A stretch of 26,084 nucleotides of DNA from a virus. Positions within the stretch are counted from its first letter, which is position 1. Each line of letters opens with the position of its first letter. The translations under genes and the position numbers were made by a program. This document shows positions 20,402-25,528 of the stretch, one piece after another. Location of the stretch: positions 1 to 26,084 of the IMG/VR virus record IMGVR_UViG_3300037847_006309. One strand, written 5' to 3'. The notes below the pieces were generated by a model. That model did no database searches, had not been told where the DNA came from, and saw only the letters and a list, made by a program, of their open reading frames with translations.

Positions 20402-20430
20402 ATTATACCACTATTTGTGGTGCTTTGCAA
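20402..20430 (-). promoter_or_regulatory. Extended -10 sigma70-type promoter for tRNA-Pro
   Basis: TGGTATAAT (extended -10; TATAAT at 20402-20407) with TTGCAA 17 bp upstream (20425-20430) on the minus strand. It overlaps the last codons of the small membrane ORF at 20411-20536 and points into the folded leader and tRNA-Pro. Confidence 0.75.
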
Positions 20431-20536
20431 ATGGTTCCCAGTGTTCCCAACCATACTTGTGAACTAAGTGCATACCAATAATGGGCACAAAGACTAAAAA
20501 GAACCCCATGACACCTAAGCACCATGGGGTTTGCAT
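20411..20536 (-). CDS. 41-residue membrane protein
   Basis: ORF beginning MQTPWCLGVMGFFLVFVPII, one membrane helix, followed by a His/Trp-rich tail (GMHLVHKYGWEHWEPFAKHH). It starts 7 nt after the stop of the 79-residue membrane protein and is the last gene in the talC-containing run. The regular helix-plus-aromatic tail and operon position support it. Function unknown. Confidence 0.62.
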   Translation of the reverse strand: MQTPWCLGVMGFFLVFVPIIGMHLVHKYGWEHWEPFAKHHK

Positions 20537-20543
20537 TACATGC

Positions 20544-20783
20544 CTAACGAACAGTTGAACGTGGTTCATCGAAGTATGCGGGTAAAGGACAACCTTTAAA
20601 GTTCTCTATCTCTTTAACAGATAGAACAAACATGGTACAAAAACCAAGGCAAAAAGCAAAAAGCATTTGAGGGAAGTTATAGTTCCCCATGTAAGCAGTA
20701 GGATCAGGTTCATCATCATGAGGATGAAGATGCTTTGCTACTTCTTTTATTCTTTTTTGTTTCTCCTTTTCTTTGTCATCCAT
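20544..20783 (-). CDS. 79-residue one-helix membrane protein
   Basis: A highly charged N-terminus (MDDKEKEKQKRIKEVAKHLH), a His/Asp/Pro linker, then a membrane helix (NFPQMLFAFCLGFCTMFVLSV) and a short external part (CPLPAYFDEPRSTVR). GAGG 7 nt upstream of the ATG supports the start. It follows the 27-residue membrane peptide after 1 nt. Function unknown. Confidence 0.75.
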   Translation of the reverse strand: MDDKEKEKQKRIKEVAKHLHPHDDEPDPTAYMGNYNFPQMLFAFCLGFCTMFVLSVKEIENFKGCPLPAYFDEPRSTVR

Positions 20784-20784
20784 T

Positions 20785-20868
20785 TTAACCTCGGTATCTA
20801 CCTGGCCATGTTAATTGCATTCCAGCAATAAGCAATGAAATAAAAGCAAACACAAACAATAATGTCAT
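20785..20868 (-). CDS. 27-residue membrane peptide after talC
   Basis: MTLLFVFAFISLLIAGMQLT followed by WPGRYRG: one hydrophobic helix and a short basic end. Its ATG overlaps the talC stop (ATGA), and the next ATG comes 1 nt after its stop. Translation is therefore plausible though the ORF is very short. No match to a known photosystem or cytochrome small subunit by eye. Confidence 0.55.
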   Translation of the reverse strand: MTLLFVFAFISLLIAGMQLTWPGRYRG

Positions 20869-21512
20869 TGCTGAACAGAATCCCAATCCTTCTGGAATAG
20901 ATCAAGACCTTCTCTAGTCAGAACATGATCATACATCTTCCAGAAAGTCTTCGGTGGAAGTGTACAAATATTTGCACCATACATGAAGCATCTAGAAACA
21001 TGATGCACATCACGAACTGATGCGGCAAGAACTTGTGTAGTGCTGAAATGCCTGTCGTAAGTATTTGCAATGGCACGAACAAGTTCTACACCACTAAAAC
21101 TATTATCATTACATCTACCAACGAAAGGTGATACATATGCAGCACCAGCACGACGTGCAAGAATTGCCTGTGCTACAGAGAAGATAAGAGTTACATTAAC
21201 TCTTCTACCAGTAGCAGCAAGTGCTGTACATGCCTTAAGACCTTCGATTGTACATGGAACCTTGATGGTTACATTACGACAATCATCAAATGCTTTTGCC
21301 TGATCAATCATCTCTTCTGCTGTATCAGCGACAACTTCAGCAGAAATAGATTCAAAAATTTTAAACTGGCTTGAAATCTCTTTAATCACTTCAACAGGAT
21401 CACGACCACTTCTTTTAATAAGAGTAGGATTGGTAGTAATACCTTCGATCATGCCCGTTTCATGAGCTTTTTTGATCTCATCAATATCAGCAGTATCTAG
21501 AAAAATTTTCAT
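20865..21512 (-). CDS. talC: TalC-type transaldolase
   Basis: 215 residues, the length of the short TalC/MipB class. MKIFLDTADIDEIKKAHETG, then GITTNPTLIKRSG, and the Schiff-base lysine at 84 in NVTIKVPCT are all present, with RRVNVTLIFSVAQAILARRAG and YVSPFVGRCND further on. The enzyme interconverts sedoheptulose-7-P/glyceraldehyde-3-P and erythrose-4-P/fructose-6-P. Cyanophage copies are thought to push host carbon through the pentose phosphate pathway to make NADPH and ribose for nucleotide synthesis. Confidence 0.97.
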   Translation of the reverse strand: MKIFLDTADIDEIKKAHETGMIEGITTNPTLIKRSGRDPVEVIKEISSQFKIFESISAEVVADTAEEMIDQAKAFDDCRNVTIKVPCTIEGLKACTALAATGRRVNVTLIFSVAQAILARRAGAAYVSPFVGRCNDNSFSGVELVRAIANTYDRHFSTTQVLAASVRDVHHVSRCFMYGANICTLPPKTFWKMYDHVLTREGLDLFQKDWDSVQQ

Positions 21513-21543
21513 TGGTTTGGATAATTCGTAGTATATAGATCAA

Positions 21544-21654
21544 TTATTCGGCATCTTTTCTGCCGATAATATACCCCAGGAGTATACCACTTAACCAAGC
21601 AATATACAAGTATAACATCCAGGAGATTTGTTCAATAAAATCAGTCAGTAGCAT
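21544..21654 (-). CDS. 36-residue membrane peptide before talC
   Basis: MLLTDFIEQISWMLYLYIAW then LSGILLGYIIGRKDAE: a long hydrophobic helix with a charged C-terminus. A strong ribosome site (GGAGGT, 6 nt before the ATG) makes this one of the better supported tiny ORFs. It overlaps the upstream small ORF by 14 nt. Function unknown. Confidence 0.7.
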   Translation of the reverse strand: MLLTDFIEQISWMLYLYIAWLSGILLGYIIGRKDAE

Positions 21655-21754
21655 CTTCTACCTCCTCATAAAGAGGGCATGGTTCTTCAAATAACATTTG
21701 CATTCTTAAGTGTTTAACTCTTGCCTGTAGCTCTTTTAAATCTTCTTCTGACAT
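21641..21754 (-). CDS. 37-residue acidic helical protein
   Basis: MSEEDLKELQARVKHLRMQM followed by an acidic tail (LFEEPCPLYEEVEDATD); the first half is a good coiled-coil/amphipathic helix. The start at 21754 is chosen because it overlaps the upstream stop as TAATG; an in-frame ATG at 21778 (adding MVKNYIEL) is an alternative. Function unknown. Confidence 0.58.
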   Translation of the reverse strand: MSEEDLKELQARVKHLRMQMLFEEPCPLYEEVEDATD

Positions 21755-21975
21755 TAGTTCAATGTAATTTTTAACCATGGCAAAAGTGGAGGGATCACTC
21801 CAATGAGTCGAAGTAAACCCTCAGCAAAAAGTGCAAGAACAACCCAACCAACACACATACTGATAATCGAAGCATTACGATTATGCTTTCGTATGGCATC
21901 ATCAATCATCTCCTGCACTTCTTCTTTAGTTGCCCATTCAGGTGGTTCTGTTCCCTTACCCCAATCTTTAAACAT
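21754..21975 (-). CDS. 73-residue one-helix membrane protein
   Basis: A soluble N-terminus (MFKDWGKGTEPPEWATKEEV, then QEMIDDAIRKHNR) leads to a hydrophobic helix (IISMCVGWVVLALFAEGLL) and a short Pro-containing end. Its ATG overlaps the stop of the gene before (TAATG). Predicted inner or thylakoid membrane protein with a cytoplasmic head; unknown function. Confidence 0.72.
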   Translation of the reverse strand: MFKDWGKGTEPPEWATKEEVQEMIDDAIRKHNRNASIISMCVGWVVLALFAEGLLRLIGVIPPLLPWLKITLN

Positions 21976-22124
21976 TATTCAGTTTCCTGTGACAAATTAT
22001 CCATCGGGTCAGGTCCACCCGATACTATAGAACAAGCTCGACGATAATAAAAATTATCTGTATTTCCCGATGCTTCTAAAGCTTCTTTGACTCTCACCCA
22101 ATTTTCGTAGGATGTTTTGTCCAT
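21975..22124 (-). CDS. 49-residue protein of unknown function (YYxRA...GxPDP type)
   Basis: MDKTSYENWVRVKEALEASG then NTDNFYYRRACSIVSGGPDP. The pattern W-RV-ALEASG-T...YY-RA...G-PDP resembles a small protein I recall from several cyanomyoviruses. The start at 22124 is preferred because a TTGCAT-16-TATAAT promoter lies just upstream; the frame is also open to a GTG at 22202, but AAGGA directly abuts that GTG. Function unknown. Confidence 0.65.
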   Translation of the reverse strand: MDKTSYENWVRVKEALEASGNTDNFYYRRACSIVSGGPDPMDNLSQETE

Positions 22125-22152
22125 TTGTTTTTTTGTGAAATACTTACTAGCT

Positions 22153-22180
22153 ATTATAGTAAGCACTTTCACCCATGCAA
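22153..22180 (-). promoter_or_regulatory. Sigma70-type promoter for the talC run
   Basis: TTGCAT (22175-22180), 16-bp spacer and TATAAT (22153-22158) on the minus strand, giving a leader of about 20 nt before the ATG at 22124. It would drive the run of small genes through talC to 20411. Confidence 0.62.
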
Positions 22181-22229
22181 CAAAGTGTTCATTTCGTAAC
22201 ACTCCTTAAACAAATATTAAATTTTTAAA

Positions 22230-22313
22230 CGGAAAGGGTGGGATTCGAACCCACGGTGCTACTAACACGGCAGTTTTCAAGACTGCTACCTTAAACCACT
22301 CGGTCACCTTTCC
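22230..22313 (-). tRNA. tRNA-Ser (UGA)
   Basis: 84 nt with the long variable arm of serine tRNAs. Acceptor GGAAAGG/CCTTTCC with discriminator G; anticodon arm GCAGT-CTTGAAA-ACTGC (anticodon TGA); T arm with GGTTCGAATCC. No encoded CCA. It starts 5 nt after the stop of the zinc-ribbon gene. Confidence 0.95.
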
Positions 22314-22318
22314 AAGTT

Positions 22319-22576
22319 TTATCGAACTTCAAAGTTCAATTTACGTACTTTACGTTGCCTTCTTTGTTCTTGCCACTCAATATCTTGTTGTGTCAAGACA
22401 CTTTTTTTATCTGTAGGTTGTGGTGAATTTAACATAACAACCAATGATAAGTCAACTGCAGAGACTCTATCACCACGAATGGTCGTCATATTTGGGCATC
22501 CACAAGTCACCGTCTTATTATGATGCCCCTCCAACTCCTTACCACAGGAGCGGCATCTTACTTTGATACAATCCAT
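22319..22576 (-). CDS. Small zinc-ribbon protein
   Basis: 85 residues. RCRSCGKELEGHHNKTVTCG plus CPN gives a CxxC...CxC zinc-ribbon-like arrangement at residues ~8-28, followed by a short conserved-looking strand (MTTIRGDRVSAVDLSLVVML) and a basic tail (EQRRQRKVRKLNFEVR). This type recurs in cyanophages; it may bind nucleic acid. A GATAAATA box lies 32 nt upstream. Confidence 0.8.
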   Translation of the reverse strand: MDCIKVRCRSCGKELEGHHNKTVTCGCPNMTTIRGDRVSAVDLSLVVMLNSPQPTDKKSVLTQQDIEWQEQRRQRKVRKLNFEVR

Positions 22577-22607
22577 TGTATGACCAAGTATACTTCTTCA
22601 TTGATTC

Positions 22608-22615
22608 TATTTATC
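22608..22615 (-). promoter_or_regulatory. Late-like promoter box GATAAATA
   Basis: Minus-strand GATAAATA, seven of eight bases of the T4 late consensus, lies at the 3' end of the oxygenase gene and 32 nt before the zinc-ribbon ATG. The downstream tRNA-Ser would be on the same transcript. Confidence 0.5.
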
Positions 22616-23171
22616 TAAATTCAGGTCCACCATACCAACCAGATATTACAGTTCTTTCTCCAGACTTGAGAGGTCTAACTCTGTGTATAGCAGTTGATGG
22701 AAAAATAATACAATCACCCATATCAAATTTTAAAGTTTCCATTTCTTTACGACCATCTAAAAGAATTTGAAACTCACCACCTTCATAATCTTCTTTACTA
22801 CTAAGAGATAAAACAATAGATAATTTACGAATACCAACATCATTAGCTGGTACACCTATATCAGAATGCCATTTATAACCAGAACCCTTTCCATCATAAA
22901 AAAGAAAATTTAAATCATCGTACCAGTTTTTTATATCAAAGTTAAAAACATCGTTGTTTGCTGCTCTAATATAATAATCAAGAACACCATTAATCCAATG
23001 AGATCTAGGAATATATCCAACTAAACAATTTCTAATATCTTTGTCTACTGTATTGCTACTACATTTAGCTTCAACAATTTCTATATTATCATTTACAAAA
23101 TCAAAAATACTCTTACATACAGAAGAATCAATCCCAGTATTAAAAAACACGAATTCAGGACGATTTTGCAT
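22611..23171 (-). CDS. 2OG-Fe(II) oxygenase (PKHD/prolyl-hydroxylase type)
   Basis: 186 residues. The iron ligands are YKWHSDIG (HxD) and STAIHRVRPLKSG (distal His), with the 2-oxoglutarate-binding Arg in GERTVISGWYG. EDYEGGEFQILLDG is the conserved strand before the distal His. Members hydroxylate protein, nucleic acid or small-molecule substrates; the phage substrate is unknown. AAGGA lies 9 nt before the ATG, and the gene starts 17 nt after tRNA-Val. Confidence 0.92.
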   Translation of the reverse strand: MQNRPEFVFFNTGIDSSVCKSIFDFVNDNIEIVEAKCSSNTVDKDIRNCLVGYIPRSHWINGVLDYYIRAANNDVFNFDIKNWYDDLNFLFYDGKGSGYKWHSDIGVPANDVGIRKLSIVLSLSSKEDYEGGEFQILLDGRKEMETLKFDMGDCIIFPSTAIHRVRPLKSGERTVISGWYGGPEFR

Positions 23172-23188
23172 TTTCTTTATCCTTTATA

Positions 23189-23260
23189 TGCAAGATGACG
23201 GGATCGAACCGCCGACCGCCTCGGTGTAAACGAGATGCTCTACCTCTGAGCTAATCTTGC
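23189..23260 (-). tRNA. tRNA-Val (UAC)
   Basis: 72 nt: acceptor GCAAGAT/ATCTTGC with discriminator A, TAGCTCAG D arm, anticodon arm TCTCG-TTTACAC-CGAGG (anticodon TAC), T arm GGTTCGATCC. The first 10 nt are also the end of the ORF at 23251-23424, whose stop is the tRNA's T8-A9-G10. Confidence 0.95.
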
Positions 23261-23424
23261 TTCTCTTCATATTTTAGCATATACTCTACAGTTTTGGCAA
23301 CATCCTCCATTGCATCCCGTAGAACTGGTCGTTGTCCTGCTTCCATCCACTTCACATCTTTCTCATCAGTAAGAGTCCAACGCCATTGACCCATACCTTT
23401 TGAGTACCAAAGATTAATTCTCAT
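23251..23424 (-). CDS. 57-residue protein ending inside tRNA-Val
   Basis: MRINLWYSKGMGQWRWTLTD then EKDVKWMEAGQRPVLRDAME and a helical end finishing EEKQD-stop. The compact start (beta hairpin with several Trp) and helix look like a real small domain. It overlaps the upstream membrane protein by 11 nt and the tRNA by 10 nt; the TAG comes from tRNA bases 8-10. Function unknown; resembles small cyanophage proteins in general character. Confidence 0.68.
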   Translation of the reverse strand: MRINLWYSKGMGQWRWTLTDEKDVKWMEAGQRPVLRDAMEDVAKTVEYMLKYEEKQD

Positions 23425-23737
23425 GGTTTTTGATTTGCTTAGAACTCCAGAATGCTAGAGCAATTAATGCAAGGTAGAACAAAGTGTCATCAATCATTAC
23501 AAGAAAAAAGATGACAGACCCACCATACTTTAACCAGTCAGGCAATCTACTAGTATATCTAGCAATGAATGGTCTAACTTTATTTTCAAACTTGAAGTAA
23601 AGAATAGCACCAAGTGTTACTGTAATCTCACTCATCGGAACGATGAAGTAGAGAGAAAGAATAATAAAGATAGGCCAGTAGTGCCTCTCTGGTATTTTCT
23701 TCAAGAGAGAAACATACTTACGGATAAGTTTTTTCAT
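23414..23737 (-). CDS. Multi-helix membrane protein
   Basis: 107 residues from the ATG at 23737, which overlaps the upstream stop (TAATG) and has GGGAG 9 nt before it. A basic N-terminus is followed by three hydrophobic segments: YWPIFIILSLYFIVPM, ITVTLGAILYF, and GGSVIFFLVMIDDTLFYLAL running into IALAFW. It ends in a basic tail. No transporter or holin signature is recognised. Confidence 0.75.
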   Translation of the reverse strand: MKKLIRKYVSLLKKIPERHYWPIFIILSLYFIVPMSEITVTLGAILYFKFENKVRPFIARYTSRLPDWLKYGGSVIFFLVMIDDTLFYLALIALAFWSSKQIKNHEN

Positions 23738-23919
23738 TAATTCAACTCCCAACAAGTTTCTCGTGCCAACTCTGGATTTTTTTGTAGTGCTCTGTGAACA
23801 TGCCCATGAACATCTTGTTCTAAAGTGTGATGTGCTTTGGTATGAACAAATTCAATCACCCCAAGAGATCCACAGATCATTAGATTTATGATAGTGACAG
23901 GGTGAAAAAGATACCGCAT
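23737..23919 (-). CDS. 60-residue protein with N-terminal membrane helix
   Basis: MRYLFHPVTIINLMICGSLG then a His-rich region (HTKAHHTLEQDVHGHVHRAL) with six histidines, ending CWELN. The ATG lies 2 nt past the T-run of the terminator, leaving no space for a ribosome site, so an internal ATG (MICGSL) or lower confidence in the ORF must be considered. Coupled by TAATG to the next gene. Confidence 0.55.
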   Translation of the reverse strand: MRYLFHPVTIINLMICGSLGVIEFVHTKAHHTLEQDVHGHVHRALQKNPELARETCWELN

Positions 23920-23920
23920 G

Positions 23921-23944
23921 AAAAAAGGGGTGCCGTCGCACCCC
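23921..23944 (-). terminator. Rho-independent terminator after the barrel-protein gene
   Basis: Minus strand GGGGTGC-4-GCACCCC (7-bp GC stem; 23927-23944) followed by six T. It lies 31 nt after the stop of the outer-membrane-like gene and should end its transcript, although an ORF starts 2 nt later. Confidence 0.9.
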
Positions 23945-23975
23945 CATCATAACACCTAGATGTTTAGTTGTAAAC

Positions 23976-24347
23976 TCAGAAGTTATACTTCACACCGAGT
24001 TTACCACCGTACCCACGGTCAACGGAATCAGAACCAGAACCAATGAAGGAGACTTCACCATAGACACCCAGGGCATCTGTAGCAGCAATACCAAGACCTG
24101 CCTTACCAGAAGGAACAGTGTCATCAGAACCACCGTCAGGAGCGACGTAGCTAGCACCACCTTGGACGTACCAGGAAGCAGACTCACCCAGAGCACCCTC
24201 GTAGCCTACGTGGAAATCAGTCGTGGCACCGGTGTAATCCGTGCCCGTCCAACCAGCATTGGTTTCCACATTGACGTAGGGACCTGCAAGGGCAGCACCA
24301 GCAGACATAGAGAGAGCAGCAGTGGCTGCGAATACAGATTTGAACAT
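23976..24347 (-). CDS. Small outer-membrane beta-barrel-like protein
   Basis: 123 residues. A standard signal peptide (MFKSVFAATAALSMSAGAAL, cut after ALA) precedes ~100 residues of short alternating strands with turns rich in Gly, Ser and Asp (GPYVNVETNAGWTG, SWYVQGGASYVAPDG, YGEVSFIGSG) and a terminal Phe (GKLGVKYNF), the outer-membrane sorting signal of barrel proteins. It would fold in the host outer membrane, perhaps altering surface permeability or blocking other phages. Codons are more GC-rich than in its neighbours. A perfect TATAAATA promoter and a folded leader precede it and a terminator follows. Confidence 0.78.
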   Translation of the reverse strand: MFKSVFAATAALSMSAGAALAGPYVNVETNAGWTGTDYTGATTDFHVGYEGALGESASWYVQGGASYVAPDGGSDDTVPSGKAGLGIAATDALGVYGEVSFIGSGSDSVDRGYGGKLGVKYNF

Positions 24348-24370
24348 TTGTTAATTACCTTTTAGTTACT

Positions 24371-24448
24371 TGCGGAATGATTACCCGCAGATGGATAGGG
24401 ACTCGACATGTCCCGTTTGTTACCTTTTGTCATAAAAATACAAAAGGT
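24371..24448 (-). promoter_or_regulatory. Three-hairpin 5' leader of the barrel-protein gene
   Basis: Three separate perfect stems lie between the late promoter and the ATG: ACCTTTTGT/ACAAAAGGT (24422-24430 with 24440-24448), GGGAC/GTCCC (24398-24402 with 24410-24414) and TGCGG/CCGCA (24371-24375 with 24385-24389). The leader is about 100 nt with no ORF. It may stabilise the mRNA or control translation. Confidence 0.6.
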
Positions 24449-24452
24449 GTAA

Positions 24453-24460
24453 TATTTATA
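24453..24460 (-). promoter_or_regulatory. Perfect T4-type late promoter TATAAATA
   Basis: Exact match to the T4 late consensus on the minus strand, about 105 nt before the ATG at 24347 and directly ahead of the hairpin leader. Confidence 0.75.
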
Positions 24461-24471
24461 CTAGGTATAAA

Positions 24472-24495
24472 TTCTGGTTTTACGGTTAACCAGAA
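24472..24495 (-). other. Hairpin directly after tRNA-Gly
   Basis: TTCTGGTT/AACCAGAA, a perfect 8-bp stem with 8-nt loop, begins at the base following the tRNA discriminator and is followed by TTTATA. It may be a weak terminator or a 3' processing signal, like the hairpin after tRNA-Pro. Confidence 0.55.
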
Positions 24496-24567
24496 AGCGG
24501 GAGACGAGATTTGAACTCGCAACAACCTGCTTGGAAGGCAGGGACTCTACCGTTGAGTTACTTCCGC
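24496..24567 (-). tRNA. tRNA-Gly (UCC)
   Basis: 72 nt: anticodon arm CCTGC-CTTCCAA-GCAGG (anticodon TCC), D arm TAACTCAACGGTAGAG, T arm with AGTTCAAATCT. The acceptor stem GCGGAAG/CTCCCGC has one A-C mismatch at the fifth pair. Discriminator T, no encoded CCA. Confidence 0.92.
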
Positions 24568-24573
24568 AATGGT

Positions 24574-24588
24574 GGGGGTAAAACCCCC
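24574..24588 (-). other. Hairpin just upstream of tRNA-Gly
   Basis: GGGGG/CCCCC with a 5-nt loop, ending 6 nt before the tRNA 5' end. It lies in the short leader between the promoter and tRNA-Gly and has no T-run, so it is more likely a leader stem than a terminator. Confidence 0.5.
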
Positions 24589-24614
24589 GACACTTCCTTC
24601 ACACGGACAAGAGT

Positions 24615-24643
24615 ATCTTAAAACAATTCCTTTAGATTGTCAA
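24615..24643 (-). promoter_or_regulatory. Sigma70-type promoter between tRNA-Thr and tRNA-Gly
   Basis: TTGACA (24638-24643), 17-bp spacer and TAAGAT (24615-24620) on the minus strand. The first T of the -35 box is the discriminator base of tRNA-Thr. It would give tRNA-Gly its own early transcription. Confidence 0.65.
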
Positions 24644-24716
24644 GCCACTCATCGGACTTGAACCGATGACCTACGGTTTACAAAACCGTTGCTCTATCCA
24701 GCTGAGCTAGAGTGGC
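24643..24716 (-). tRNA. tRNA-Thr (UGU)
   Basis: 74 nt: acceptor GCCACTC/GAGTGGC, D arm TAGCTCAGCTGGATAGAGC, anticodon arm ACGGT-TTTGTAA-ACCGT (anticodon TGT), T arm GGTTCAAGTCC, discriminator T. The first 10 nt are shared with the 3' end of the oxygenase-like ORF at 24707. Confidence 0.95.
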
Positions 24717-25240
24717 AGTTCTACTTTCAGATTAAAAGAAAATATAATTCTCTCTTTATCTGAACCAGATGGTGGTGCAGTATGTACCAAAAAACTTGGA
24801 AAAATAACTAAATCACCCTCTTCAACTTCAGGTCTTGCACCACCAATGTTTCCAAAGATGTCTGGAAATGGTGCAGTATATTCTGTAGGTTGATGAACTT
24901 CACTATCATAATTAGCATAAAAGATACATGAGTACCCCTGACTACCATGATTATGTGGTGAGTGCCAATCAGAATGAAGATAACCTTGACACCATGGCAA
25001 TCCAAAATCAGAAATTTTGTACATTTTTTCAAAGTCTGCTAGATGCGGTTTTATGACATCTAACAACTCATCTCCATAATGACGATCTTTTTCAAAATAA
25101 TCACTATATGATAGTTCCTCATTAGTATTGAACTTTTCAGAACTAAAAGGAACTAAAGATAGAATTCTATTTTTATGCTGCTGCCAGTTAGATATATTAA
25201 TCTTATGAATGACAACTTTATATAAGTCTAAACTTATCAT
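24707..25240 (-). CDS. 2OG-Fe(II) oxygenase-like protein ending inside tRNA-Thr
   Basis: 177 residues. WHSPHNHGSQGYSCIFYANY gives an HxH-type proximal site and GDLVIFPSFLVHTAPPSGSD the distal His, followed by ERIIFSFNLKVE with the substrate-binding Arg, matching the 2OG-FeII_Oxy_5-like group also seen at 19067-19654. The ATG lies 19 nt after tRNA-Asn; the TAG stop is bases 8-10 of tRNA-Thr. Substrate unknown. Confidence 0.75.
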   Translation of the reverse strand: MISLDLYKVVIHKINISNWQQHKNRILSLVPFSSEKFNTNEELSYSDYFEKDRHYGDELLDVIKPHLADFEKMYKISDFGLPWCQGYLHSDWHSPHNHGSQGYSCIFYANYDSEVHQPTEYTAPFPDIFGNIGGARPEVEEGDLVIFPSFLVHTAPPSGSDKERIIFSFNLKVELPL

Positions 25241-25259
25241 AATATAGAATTGCTATCAA

Positions 25260-25331
25260 CTCCCCCGGCAGGATTCGAACCTGCGACCAGACGATTAACA
25301 GTCGTCGGCTCTACCGCTGAGCTACAGAGGA
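25260..25331 (-). tRNA. tRNA-Asn (GUU)
   Basis: 72 nt: acceptor TCCTCTG/CGGGGGA (with G-T pairs), D arm TAGCTCAGCGGTAGAGC, anticodon arm GACGA-CTGTTAA-TCGTC (anticodon GTT), T arm GGTTCGAATCC, discriminator G as expected for Asn. Its first 10 nt overlap the end of the ORF at 25322-25528. Confidence 0.96.
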
Positions 25332-25528
25332 TTGTTTTTTTCTTCTTTTGCAGTTTTGAAATAGAGTTTATAATATCTCTTTTTCATTTCATCAATGGAA
25401 TCCATATCTTCTTTGAATCCCATATACTTAAGAAGTTGGTATGAACCCTCAAGTTCACTGATCAATCTTAACATATTAATTGAAGATCTGTCAAATCCAC
25501 CAAATCTATACTTGCTTATGTCTTCCAT
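25322..25528 (-). CDS. 68-residue helical protein ending inside tRNA-Asn
   Basis: MEDISKYRFGGFDRSSINML then a mostly helical charged sequence (SELEGSYQLLKYMGFKEDMD, DEMKKRYYKLYFKTAKEE). It overlaps the upstream oxygenase-like gene by 13 nt, and its TAG stop is tRNA-Asn bases 8-10. No motif recognised; function unknown. Confidence 0.65.
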   Translation of the reverse strand: MEDISKYRFGGFDRSSINMLRLISELEGSYQLLKYMGFKEDMDSIDEMKKRYYKLYFKTAKEEKNNPL

